A stretch of 64,000 nt of DNA from Anaerolineae bacterium (GTDB taxonomy: Bacteria; Chloroflexota; Anaerolineae; 4572-78; J111), in the NCBI GenBank assembly GCA_023382535.1, contig JAHDWA010000035.1, positions 42,474 through 106,473 of the forward strand, in the 5' to 3' direction. How positions within the stretch are numbered: position 1 is the stretch's first letter; each line of letters begins with the position of its first letter. The notes below the pieces were generated by a model, which had not been told where the DNA came from, did no database searches, and saw nothing but the letters and a program-made list of their open reading frames with translations. The position numbers and the translations under genes were made by a program. This document shows positions 34,101-40,783 of this stretch, piece by piece.

Positions 34101-37100
34101 AAGACGGCCGCTTTACCTTTGAAGTGGAGGCCGGCATCGCCGAGCGCCTGGCCAGCCAGCGTTTCACCTTCGACGTGACTATCACCGACGTCAACAACCA
34201 GGAGGTCGCCGCCCAGGCCGAGGCCGTGGTCCACAAGGGCGACTTTTACATCGGCCTGCGCCCGGAGCGGTACGTGGGCCGGGTCCAGCAGGAAAATGAG
34301 GTCAATGTGATCACGGTAGACTGGCAGAGCCAGCCCTTCCCTGACCAGGACGTGCAGCTCGTTTTCTCCGAGCACAACTGGTACAGCGTCCAGAAGCAGT
34401 ACGAAGACGGCTCTTACTATTGGGACAGCGTGGTCGAGGACATTCCCGTTTTTACCACCACCGTCACCACCGATGGGGACGGCCTGGCCGTGGCCGGGTT
34501 CACCCCTGCCAGCGGCGGCATCTACAAAGTGACTGCCACCGGGCAGGACCCAAAAGGCAACGAGGTCCGCTCGTCCACCTACATGTGGGTCAGCGGGGCG
34601 GAGTACGTCAACTGGCGGCAGGAAAACAACGACCGGATTGACCTGGTGGCCGACAAGCGCGAGTACAACGTCGGCGACACCGCCACCATTCTCGTGCCCC
34701 ATCCTTACAGCGGCACGGTCCAGGCGCTGGTCACGCTGGAGCGCGGCCACATCTACGAGCATTACGTGACCGAACTGGAAACCAACAGCGAGCAGCTCCA
34801 AGTCCCGATTACGGAGGAGATGATCCCCAATATGTATGTCTCGGTGGTCGTCGTTTCCCCGCCCACCCTGATTGAGGTCGGCGACGAGCAGCGGGTCAGC
34901 GGCGAGCTGCCCAGCTTCAAGCTGGGGTACGCCAGCCTGCCGATCAACACCGCCGAGAAGCAGCTCCAGATCACCCTGACCCCCAACAAGCCCGCCGGCG
35001 AAACCTACCAGCCCGGCGAAACCGCCGAGTACCGGGTTAAAGTGACCGACGTCCAGGGCCAGCCGGTCAAGGCCGAACTCTCCCTGGCCCTGGTGGACAA
35101 GGCCGTGCTGAGCCTGGCCCCGGAAACGCCGGGCCAACTGTTGAGCACCTTCTGGCGCACCCGCGGCCTGGGCGTGCAGACCGCCGGCGGCCTGACCCTG
35201 GCCATTGACCGGATCAACCTGGCCGTCGCGCCCGAAGCCAAGGGCGGCGGCGGCGGCTTTGACCAGGGCTTTGGCAACATCCGCGGCGAATTCAAGGACA
35301 CGGCCCTGTGGGAGGCCGCTTTCACCACCGATGCCAACGGCGAAGGCACGGTCCAGGCCAAGCTGCCGGACAACCTGACCACCTGGACCCTGACCGGCAA
35401 GGGCGTCACCGGGGCCGACACCCTGGTCGGCGAGAACACGGTCGAGATCGTCAGCGCCAAGCCGCTGCTGGTGCGCCCGGTCGCGCCGCGCTTCTTCGTC
35501 GTCGGCGACGAGGCGGTGCTGGGTTTGATTGTCCAGAACAACACCCAGGCAGATCAGGAGGTCGAGACGCGCTTTGAAGGTACGGGCTTGGAGATTGGGG
35601 AATGGCGAATAGCGAATGGCGAATGGCAGAGTGAGGGCGTTCCCACCTTGGAGGTCAAAACAGGAGAACGGACAAAGGTAGAGTACAAAGTGACCGTCAA
35701 CGACGCCGAAACGGCCAGCCTGACGATGGGCGCGAAGTCCGCCGATTACGGCGACGCGCTGACCTTTGACCTGCCCATCTACCGCTACAGCACGCCGGAA
35801 ACGGTCGCGACCGCCGGGGTGCTGGACACGGACGGCACCCGCACCGAAGGCATCGCCCTCCCGGCCAGCTTCGACCCCAGCCAGGGCGATTTGACGGTAA
35901 GCATTGATCCCAGCCTGGCCGCCGGCATGCGCGATGGCCTGAATTACCTGGAGCATTTCCGCTACGAGTGTACCGAGCAGACGGTCAGCCGCTTTTTGCC
36001 CAATGTCTTCACCTACCGGGCCTACCAGCAGTTGAAGATGAACAACCCGGAACTGGAGGATAAGCTGCCGGGGCTGGTCAGCGTCGGCTTGCAGCGGCTC
36101 TACAGCCAGCAGCACGTGGACGGCGGCTGGGGCTGGTGGGTCCTGGACGACAGCAACCCCGTCCTGACCGCTTACGTCCTGTTGGGGCTGGTCGAGGCCA
36201 GGCGGGCCGAGTTCCCGGTGGACGACTACGTGGTCGAGCAGGCGATTTCCTACCTCGAGGGCAGCCTCGTCGCGCCGAAAGATGTCGAAGAGGCGTGGCA
36301 GGCCAACCGGCAGGCCTTTGTCCTCTACGTGCTGGCCGAAGCCGGTTCCGGCGACCTGGGGCGGAGCGTGGCCCTGTTTAACGAGCGGCAGAAGCTGGAC
36401 ACCTTTGGCAAGGCTTACCTGGCGATGGCCATCCATCTGCTGGACGAACAGGCCAGCCAGGTTGACACCCTGCTCGACGACATCACCAGCGCGGCCATCG
36501 CCAGCGCGACCGGCGCGCACTGGGAAGAGGCCCAGGTGGATTACTACTCGATGAACACCGACACCCGCAGCACGGCCATCGTCATCGCCGCCCTGGCCCG
36601 TATCCAGCCCGATAACCCACTCGCGCCTAACGCCGTGCGCTGGCTGATGAGTGTCCGCGAGAACGGCGGCCACTGGGAAACGACCCAGGAAACGGCCTGG
36701 GCCATCATCGGCCTGACCGATTGGATGGTGGCGACCGGCGAGCTGGAAGGCAGTTACGCCTGGAACGTCAGCCTCAACGGCGAGGGGCTGGGCGAAGGTA
36801 CGGTTGACCAGGAGAACGTTGACGAAACGGTCAAGCTGCGCGCCGAGGTCGGCGACCTGCTGGCCGATGCCGTCAACCGCCTGGCCGTCGAGCGCGATCC
36901 CATCAGCGGCGACGTGTCCGAAGAGTCGCCGGGGCGCCTGTACTACGCCGCCTACCTGACTTACTACAAGCCGGTGCAGGAGGTCAAGGCATTGGACCGG
37001 GGCATCATCGTTTCGCGGCAGTACTTTTTGGAGACCCCCACCCCAGCCCTCCCCCTGGAAGGGGGAGGGAGTGAAGAGATTCCCTCCCCCTCAGAGGGGG

Positions 37101-37531
37101 AGGGTCAGGGAGGGGGTCCCATCACCGAGGCCAAAGTCGGCGACGTTATCCGGGTCAAGCTGACGATCATCGCTCCCAACGATCTGCACTACGTCGTCGT
37201 CGAAGATCCCTTCCCCGCCGGAACCGAGGGCGTTGACGCCAGCCTGGCCACGACCAGCGTCGTCGGCGAGCCGCCGGAGCTGACCCGGACCGACCGGCGC
37301 AATCCCTGGGGCGGCGGCTACGGCTGGTGGTGGTTCTCTCACAGCGAGCTGCGCGACGAGAAGGCCGCCCTGTTCGCCACCTACCTGCCCGCCGGCACCT
37401 ACGAATACACCTACTCGATCCGCGCCTCCGTCCCCGGCGAGTTCCGGGTCATCCCCACCCACGCCGAAGAGATGTACTTCCCGGAGGTCTTTGGGCGGGG
37501 GGATGGGGCGTTGTTTAGAGTGACGGAGTAG
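31187..37531 (+). CDS. Alpha-2-macroglobulin family lipoprotein
   Basis: A 2114-residue protein, longer than usual bacterial forms (about 1600-1800). MKKVMALITLILALFLASC is a lipoprotein signal with the cysteine at residue 19, followed by a Pro-rich spacer. Several Ig-like or Big_5-like domains (about 60-560; LVLRTSPEQGQEQPLDAPIE) precede macroglobulin domains with YNAQFYTDRNIYRPGQTVYF, and EAAFTTDANGEGTVQAKLPD begins the complement-like A2M core. The thioester motif is CTEQ, Cys1595-Gln1598, with YECTEQTVSRFLPNVF around it, so covalent trapping of proteases is probably intact. The C-terminal bait-side half ends ALFRVTE. Two in-frame GC-rich inserts (33975-33992, 37047-37104) and one GCGAATGG insert (35588-35630) interrupt it. 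PBP1C association is a known genomic pattern. Confidence 0.92.
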   Translation: MKKVMALITLILALFLASCSPTATPPPPAPSQPTGEARTTAELAGTPAVEAPTVPPAPTNTQAPPTPTPEPLPPLVLRTSPEQGQEQPLDAPIELTFDQPMNRDSVEKAFAIEPGASVDGTFTWKDDQTVQFAFNDGLKRGERYRVRVIESAQSQAGLAMERPFELRFSAVGSLEVTNVQPADGSTEILPDSIVTVLFNRPVVPLNAIGDAGNLPDPLTFTPPVTGQGEWLNTSIYQFTPDQGFEPATEYKARVSQGLRDALGQAELEDDYEWSFSTVSPAAIASLPAAGDVYVSPTPVISVTFNQPMDRSSVEENFKLVNDQTGRAVPGQFAWVEQGLVPPPNPDDYGYEYLYDEGAGPEEVGVETVEFTPNIALEFDTVYRIELPQGVKGTVGNAATQADFSASFTVIPYPAIVSTYPANGDELVDPYTTLQITFNSPMNPESVVIGENVIIQPSVAVTQVYTYWWSSNTNLEINIDATLRKPSSRYRVTLGPDIEGRYGQQLGRTTTIAWETAAAAPLIYMHSPGRIATYNAYTDTLTYLTVRNLNAVDFALYRLPLDDFIELNGNNWWDAWDRYVPSEDNLISDWQLENAADLDASVIYRVDLGARSGLGDRLPPGLYYLEATADAGAVYPEADTGSFVNARERQMLVVSKNNLTLKASINEALAWVTDLQSGQPVPGLPLTFIAGGAYNYNTGETSASENLGQATTGRDGVGLLKYDPRTDAYEVRIAIAGDTNEPDDNFAVTVSNWTDGIDRYSFNNVSVEDYLQPYNAQFYTDRNIYRPGQTVYFKGILRADDDARYSLPTSVETVNILITDSQGKEVFDEEFPLSEFGTVNGSFDLDENAALGSYSIQATYDEDNTFYDDFQVAAYRKPEYLVEAATDKPEYAQGEKIKVTTTAQFFFGGPVSNAQVRWTVLSDDYSFTYTPPLEGGASGGWYDFTDYDFSRSDAYTYGVYGEQIAQGEGVTDKDGRFTFEVEAGIAERLASQRFTFDVTITDVNNQEVAAQAEAVVHKGDFYIGLRPERYVGRVQQENEVNVITVDWQSQPFPDQDVQLVFSEHNWYSVQKQYEDGSYYWDSVVEDIPVFTTTVTTDGDGLAVAGFTPASGGIYKVTATGQDPKGNEVRSSTYMWVSGAEYVNWRQENNDRIDLVADKREYNVGDTATILVPHPYSGTVQALVTLERGHIYEHYVTELETNSEQLQVPITEEMIPNMYVSVVVVSPPTLIEVGDEQRVSGELPSFKLGYASLPINTAEKQLQITLTPNKPAGETYQPGETAEYRVKVTDVQGQPVKAELSLALVDKAVLSLAPETPGQLLSTFWRTRGLGVQTAGGLTLAIDRINLAVAPEAKGGGGGFDQGFGNIRGEFKDTALWEAAFTTDANGEGTVQAKLPDNLTTWTLTGKGVTGADTLVGENTVEIVSAKPLLVRPVAPRFFVVGDEAVLGLIVQNNTQADQEVETRFEGTGLEIGEWRIANGEWQSEGVPTLEVKTGERTKVEYKVTVNDAETASLTMGAKSADYGDALTFDLPIYRYSTPETVATAGVLDTDGTRTEGIALPASFDPSQGDLTVSIDPSLAAGMRDGLNYLEHFRYECTEQTVSRFLPNVFTYRAYQQLKMNNPELEDKLPGLVSVGLQRLYSQQHVDGGWGWWVLDDSNPVLTAYVLLGLVEARRAEFPVDDYVVEQAISYLEGSLVAPKDVEEAWQANRQAFVLYVLAEAGSGDLGRSVALFNERQKLDTFGKAYLAMAIHLLDEQASQVDTLLDDITSAAIASATGAHWEEAQVDYYSMNTDTRSTAIVIAALARIQPDNPLAPNAVRWLMSVRENGGHWETTQETAWAIIGLTDWMVATGELEGSYAWNVSLNGEGLGEGTVDQENVDETVKLRAEVGDLLADAVNRLAVERDPISGDVSEESPGRLYYAAYLTYYKPVQEVKALDRGIIVSRQYFLETPTPALPLEGGGSEEIPSPSEGEGQGGGPITEAKVGDVIRVKLTIIAPNDLHYVVVEDPFPAGTEGVDASLATTSVVGEPPELTRTDRRNPWGGGYGWWWFSHSELRDEKAALFATYLPAGTYEYTYSIRASVPGEFRVIPTHAEEMYFPEVFGRGDGALFRVTE
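33975..33992. repeat. In-frame GC-rich hairpin inside the macroglobulin gene
   Basis: CGCCCC (33975-33980) pairs with GGGGCG (33987-33992) and is read as PPLEGGASGGW within an otherwise well-ordered domain. The same hairpin module occurs in non-coding DNA at 22264-22289 and 38284-38328, so it appears to be a mobile or expanding repeat that entered the coding frame. Confidence 0.6.
37047..37104. repeat. Twin in-frame CCCTCCCCC/GGGGGAGGG hairpins
   Basis: CCCTCCCCC (37047-37055) pairs with GGGGGAGGG (37061-37069), and an identical second pair is at 37082-37090 and 37096-37104. Read through in frame they give the low-complexity segment PALPLEGGGSEEIPSPSEGE in the macroglobulin. Two adjacent copies suggest local duplication. 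Confidence 0.75.
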
Positions 37532-37553
37532 ACAACCACTGACCGTTGTAATG

Positions 37554-37587
37554 AAACGCCGCGAGGAGTTATCTCTCGCGGCGTTTT
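37554..37587 (+). terminator. Terminator after the macroglobulin gene
   Basis: AAACGCCGCGAG (37554-37565) pairs with CTCGCGGCGTTT (37574-37585) around a 9-base loop and is followed by a T run. It starts 22 bases after the stop. It resembles the hairpin at 38174-38210 on the other side of the MNT/HEPN remnant. Confidence 0.85.
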
Positions 37588-37622
37588 TGTTGTATACTAT
37601 CAAGAGATCAAAGAAGGACGCA

Positions 37623-37964
37623 ATGAATCCGGTAAAAACATCTTCACAAATTCTGGTGGATGACAGGCTTGAGGAGATAGTTCAAACTATTCTTACGGTC
37701 GGCCGCCCGCAAAAAATCGTTTTATTTGGTTCGCGGGCGCGTGGAGAAGCCAAGCGAGACAGTGATTATGATGTTCTGATTATCGAGTCATCCAACCTGC
37801 CCCGCTATAAACGGGCGACCCCTTATCGGCGAGCTTTAATCAAACTAGGGGCAGCCAAGGATATTGTCGTTTGGACGCCTGAAGAAGTAGCCGAATGGCG
37901 AAATGTACCCAATGCTTTCATTACAACCGCCCTGAATGAGGGTATTGTGCTTTATGAAGGATAA
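37623..37964 (+). CDS. MNT-type nucleotidyltransferase (antitoxin)
   Basis: The ATG at 37623 (MNPVKTSSQILVDDRLEEI) is preceded by GAAGGA; the frame extends to 37551 through the terminator, which cannot be coding. The 113-residue protein has the minimal nucleotidyltransferase motif: IVLFGSRARGEAKRDSDYDV with GSxxxG-x-DxD, and DIVVWTPEEVAEW as the third acidic strand. MNT proteins AMPylate the HEPN RNase toxin encoded next to them, silencing it. The following HEPN gene overlaps by 11 bases and is broken, so this antitoxin may be a leftover. Confidence 0.85.
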   Translation: MNPVKTSSQILVDDRLEEIVQTILTVGRPQKIVLFGSRARGEAKRDSDYDVLIIESSNLPRYKRATPYRRALIKLGAAKDIVVWTPEEVAEWRNVPNAFITTALNEGIVLYEG

Positions 37965-38146
37965 GCACGATCTGGTACGAGGCTGGCTGGCTAAGGCCGC
38001 CAGCGACCTGGCAACGGCTGACCTGATTTTAGAAAGTATTTGAATTTTGGCCTGATCAGAGCGTAGCTGCCGCAGCCGTGACTTTGGCTGAAGAGGTGCA
38101 ACGTCTTATTTTAGATGCCCTACCCTCGGAATGTCACCCAAAGTAA
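37954..38146 (+). pseudogene. Broken HEPN toxin gene with internal deletion
   Basis: ATG 37954 overlaps the MNT stop by 11 bases and gives MKDKHDLVRGWLAKAASDLA-TADLILES, a typical HEPN first helix, then meets TGA at 38041. Reading onward from 38044, FWPDQSVAAAAVTLAEEVQR-LILDALPSECHPK resembles the last helix of HEPN proteins and ends with TAA at 38144. The middle of the domain, including the RX4-6H catalytic motif, is missing. A normal HEPN of this class has about 130 residues. The toxin therefore looks deleted, leaving only its antitoxin intact. Confidence 0.75.
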
Positions 38147-38173
38147 AATATTGCCAGGCGAGGAGGCAAATAC

Positions 38174-38210
38174 AAACCGCCGCGCGAGATAATCTCGCGC
38201 GGCGGTTTTA
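38174..38210. terminator. Strong palindromic terminator after the HEPN remnant
   Basis: AACCGCCGCGCGAGAT (38175-38190) pairs perfectly with ATCTCGCGCGGCGGTT (38192-38207) with a one-base centre, followed by TTTT. The rest of the 360-bp gap to 38508 holds the GC-rich REP-like hairpins at 38284-38328 and a TATAAT at 38427-38432; I see no gene. Confidence 0.8.
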
Positions 38211-38283
38211 TTGCAAGTCACTCTCCTGAATGACTACTTTCATTACGGAAGTTAGGCAGTGGGTGGGAAAGCCCTCCCTAAAT

Positions 38284-38328
38284 CCCTCCCAAAGGGAGGG
38301 ACTTAAGCTAATTCTCCCCCTGTGGGGG
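38284..38328. repeat. GC-rich REP-like hairpins
   Basis: CCCTCCC (38284-38290) pairs with GGGAGGG (38294-38300), and CCCCC (38316-38320) with GGGGG (38324-38328). It is the same module as at 22264, 33975 and 37047. Confidence 0.65.
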
Positions 38329-38426
38329 ACGCGAAGCGGAGGGGATCCTTCAACTGCGTACCCCCTGTCATTTAATCGTGTTAAAAACCCCCAGAAATTG
38401 AGGTGCTCAAGTCCTGTCTTTTGGGT

Positions 38427-38432
38427 TATAAT
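38427..38432 (+). promoter_or_regulatory. TATAAT box upstream of the HU-like gene
   Basis: A perfect -10 hexamer 76 bases before the HU-like start at 38508. No -35 at normal spacing is seen; the nearest TTGAGG at 38398 is 23 bases upstream. Confidence 0.35.
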
Positions 38433-38507
38433 CCGTACTATTGTAAAGCTACCGGTACTTTACTCCAATTAAATTAACGATAAAACAAAGGAAACGTCAT
38501 AAATATC

Positions 38508-39200
38508 ATGAGCATAAATTTTTCGCTCTATAAAAACACGCTCAACAACGGCACCAGCCAGTTCCGGGCCGTGACCCAATCCAGCGGGACCATGACCTAT
38601 GAGCAGATTGTTGAGCTGGTGGTCAAGCAGAACTCGACCGTGACCCGGGCCGATGTGCTGGCCGTGCTTGACAACTTCTTTACCGTCATCGAAGATGCGC
38701 TGCTGCTGGGCTTCAATGTCAACACCCCCGGGGCCAACTACCGGGCCAGTGTCAAGGGCGGCTTTGACCGTGACACCGATGGTTTTATCCCCGGCCGCAA
38801 CATGGTCGAGGCGTCCATTAACCCCGGCCCGCGGCTGCGGCGGGCGATGCGGCACGCCCAGGTCCAAAAGCAGGAAAGCAGCAGTAACAAGCCCCGGCCG
38901 GCTTATTACCTGGATCTGAACAGCGATGAACTGAACCAGGGCATCACCCCCGGCGGCATGGGCCAGATCACCGGCTACCGCCTCAAGTTTGATCCCGCCG
39001 ATCCCGAGCAGGGCATCTTCTTTATCAACGGCAGCACCACCCGGGTCAGCGTCGTCGGCCACAACGGCCCCTCCAAGCTGATGTTCATGGTCCCGCCCGA
39101 CCTGGCCTCCGGCGAATACACCCTCGAGGTCCGCTCGACCCTGGGCAACGGCACGCTCCACAAAGGGGCGCTGGCCGAGACGCTGATCGTCGGCGAGTGA
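38508..39200 (+). CDS. HU-like DNA-binding protein with DUF4469-like C-terminus
   Basis: A 230-residue protein. MSINFSLYKNTLNNGTSQFR starts a HU/IHF-like fold, with TYEQIVELVVKQNSTVTRAD, VLAVLDNFFTVIEDALLLGF and an arm NTPGANYRASVKGGFDRDTD typical of the HU-HIG-like group. The second half (PAYYLDLNSDELNQGITPGG, then Ig-like strands TTRVSVVGHNGPSKLMFMVP and GEYTLEVRSTLGNGTLHKG) fits DUF4469. The ATG is preceded by a weak GGAAACG site. A terminator follows at 39222. The function is probably nucleoid-like or DNA-structural; the long tail may mediate protein contacts. Confidence 0.8.
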   Translation: MSINFSLYKNTLNNGTSQFRAVTQSSGTMTYEQIVELVVKQNSTVTRADVLAVLDNFFTVIEDALLLGFNVNTPGANYRASVKGGFDRDTDGFIPGRNMVEASINPGPRLRRAMRHAQVQKQESSSNKPRPAYYLDLNSDELNQGITPGGMGQITGYRLKFDPADPEQGIFFINGSTTRVSVVGHNGPSKLMFMVPPDLASGEYTLEVRSTLGNGTLHKGALAETLIVGE

Positions 39201-39221
39201 TCCTCTCTCCTCCAACTGAAT

Positions 39222-39251
39222 AAAAAGGCGCACCGCGGTGCGCCTTTTTTA
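39222..39251 (+). terminator. Terminator of the HU-like gene
   Basis: AAAAAGGCGCACC pairs with GGTGCGCCTTTTTT across a GC centre. It lies 21 bases after the stop. Confidence 0.9.
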
Positions 39252-39274
39252 TTTCCCCAGGACTTTCACTTGGA

Positions 39275-39384
39275 TGTCATTTTGAGCGACCGTAGGGAGC
39301 GAAAAATCCCTGGAGCGCTGGCCTTGTCATCGAACATCTCAGGATTCTTCACTCCGCTGCGCTTCGTTCACGCGAAGCAGTGAC
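39275..39384. repeat. Inverted REP-like element (TCATTTTGAGCGA type)
   Basis: TGTCATTTTGAGCGACCG, GGAGCGAAAAATCCCTGG and later CAGGATTCTTCACTCCGC followed by CTGCGCTTCGTTCACGCGAAGCAG (given in two parts: CTGCGCTTCG and CGCGAAGCAG) form a long imperfect inverted repeat of a kind seen dispersed in many bacterial genomes. It lies between the HU terminator and the 22-bp tandem array. Confidence 0.55.
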
Positions 39385-39454
39385 AAGCGAAAGCCCTGTT
39401 CCCTTTACCTCCAGGCGAAACCGAAAAAAACTGGTCGGTTAAGGTTGGCAGGCT

Positions 39455-39662
39455 GCGCCGTAATTTGGCGCAGGATACGGCGTAGTTTGGCGTAAAACAC
39501 GGCGTTACCCGGGGCATGATACGCCGTAGTTTGTTCCGAAACACGCCGTATGTCGAGCCATGATACGTCGTAGTTTGGAACGAAACACGCCGTAGTTTGG
39601 TAGGAAACACGCCGTATCTTTTTAAAGTTATCCGACGTGTTTTTTGAAAAGACAAGGCGGTA
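39455..39662. repeat. 22-bp tandem repeat array
   Basis: A core CGCCGTA-like heptamer occurs at 39456, 39478, 39500, 39522, 39544, 39566, 39588 and 39610, exactly 22 bases apart, with weaker copies at 39632 and 39656. The rest of each unit often reads GTTTGG followed by GGAAAC. There are no spacers, so it is not CRISPR. It lies 190 bp before the nuclease/helicase module. Iteron-like binding array or decayed minisatellite are both possible. The rest of the 650-bp gap holds the REP-like element and a TATAAT at 39790. Confidence 0.85.
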
Positions 39663-39789
39663 TCTTTTCACCTCTGAGGGCTGTGGCCGCTGCCCTTTGA
39701 GCTTTGCTTTATTTCAAGTTTGTTGCCAGTCGAATAAAAATTGCAATCTTTCGAATGGAAATTCAAACCAAATTCATACGTTTTTGGGG

Positions 39790-39795
39790 TATAAT
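39790..39795 (+). promoter_or_regulatory. TATAAT box upstream of the nuclease/helicase module
   Basis: A perfect -10 hexamer (context GGGGTATAATAAGAG) 56 bases before the ATG at 39851. No -35 at usual spacing is clear; TTCAAA lies 21 bases upstream. Confidence 0.4.
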
Positions 39796-39850
39796 AAGAG
39801 ATGCGGCAGACCCATACATCTTTTCTGTTTTCTATTCACACTAGATTACT

Positions 39851-40783
39851 ATGACAAACCCACTACAACAATCCTTTCCTTTAGCAATCACGATTATTTA
39901 TAAGAACGAAATCTTAGGCGCGTGGCACTGGTTTCTACAAAATATGAGTCCACGCCCAACGACACATAGCAATTTGTGTATTTACGATCTCAAAGTATGG
40001 GGTACTCAAACACAACCTCTAGATCCTAGTAGCCAGATTGCCGAGGTTCTAGCAAAATTGTATTTGTTCGGTGAACTTGAAGATATTGAGATAGTTTTGG
40101 ATTTGATAAAAAATAACAATTCTCAGGATTTAGTTTTGCCATCTAACCACTTGGATGATGATATAAAAAGGGTAGTCAAAAATGAGAGACGTTTTCGGAA
40201 TCATTTATCAGAACATCTCGCTTTTTGGGTACGTTTAGCAGTCGCCATACAATCGGAGAATACCTTTTCTGATTTTGCTTGTTCACGACCAAATATTATA
40301 CCAGAAGATCATGGCCCCGATGGGGTTTTTATTGGGATCGGTACAACAGATAGAGTTGAGGTTCAATCTGTCAAAAATTCTATTGTCAACCCACAAGGGG
40401 AAATCTCTACAAAGAGCTTCCGCCAGAGTGGAAATGTACCAAACAATAGGCCCAAACAATTAGAAGGGTTCTGCAAACTGGCAAGGGAAAATTTTGGCTT
40501 AGTACGACTTGATAAAGAGCTTACAGATTTGCTTAGAGTACTGAATTTATCAGCAGAAAAGACAATTCGGACAGGGCTATTAGCCGACTGTGCATACAAT
40601 GCAGTCGTAGTTGCTGACCATCAATATGCAAAAGTTGAACTCTTTGAAGGATACAACCACGTCACTCATAACGTTGAACGGCGAATAGCCACCTATATTG
40701 GATCAACCGAATGGGCGGCAGTCGCGGAAGAAACTCGCAAATTCGTTCTGAAAATATTGAGGAAGGGCGTCGGGGCTTTCTAA
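39851..40783 (+). CDS. PD-(D/E)XK-like protein of a two-gene helicase module
   Basis: A 310-residue protein that I cannot assign to a named family with certainty. The segment around residues 156-176 has GPDGVFIG followed by VEVQSVKNS: Asp157, Glu170, Gln172 and Lys175 fit a PD-(D/E)XK nuclease core. The rest is a mixed alpha/beta protein with LSEHLAFWVRLAVAIQ and a long C-terminal helix region. The stop overlaps the start of the large helicase gene by one base (TAATG), so they are coupled. Composition is clearly AT-rich against the rest of the window. The arrangement resembles Hachiman (HamA nuclease plus HamB helicase), but I do not see HamA/DUF1837 sequence features, so it may be a divergent variant or a different system. 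Confidence 0.6.
   Translation: MTNPLQQSFPLAITIIYKNEILGAWHWFLQNMSPRPTTHSNLCIYDLKVWGTQTQPLDPSSQIAEVLAKLYLFGELEDIEIVLDLIKNNNSQDLVLPSNHLDDDIKRVVKNERRFRNHLSEHLAFWVRLAVAIQSENTFSDFACSRPNIIPEDHGPDGVFIGIGTTDRVEVQSVKNSIVNPQGEISTKSFRQSGNVPNNRPKQLEGFCKLARENFGLVRLDKELTDLLRVLNLSAEKTIRTGLLADCAYNAVVVADHQYAKVELFEGYNHVTHNVERRIATYIGSTEWAAVAEETRKFVLKILRKGVGAF

Noticed and set aside
33644..36673. A 1009-residue reverse-strand reading frame
   Set aside because: It is the mirror of the macroglobulin gene in GC-rich DNA; the forward protein has recognisable domains and the reverse one has none.
38230..38472. An 80-residue forward reading frame
   Set aside because: Mostly translates the GC-rich REP-like hairpins.
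39275..39384. A small gene in the REP-like region before the array
   Set aside because: Reading frames there only translate the inverted and tandem repeats.
39455..39662. CRISPR array
   Set aside because: The repeats are directly tandem at 22 bp with no unique spacers and no cas genes nearby.
39851..40783. Firm HamA (DUF1837) assignment
   Set aside because: The gene order fits Hachiman but I do not see the HamA sequence features I know; kept as a nuclease-like protein of uncertain family.
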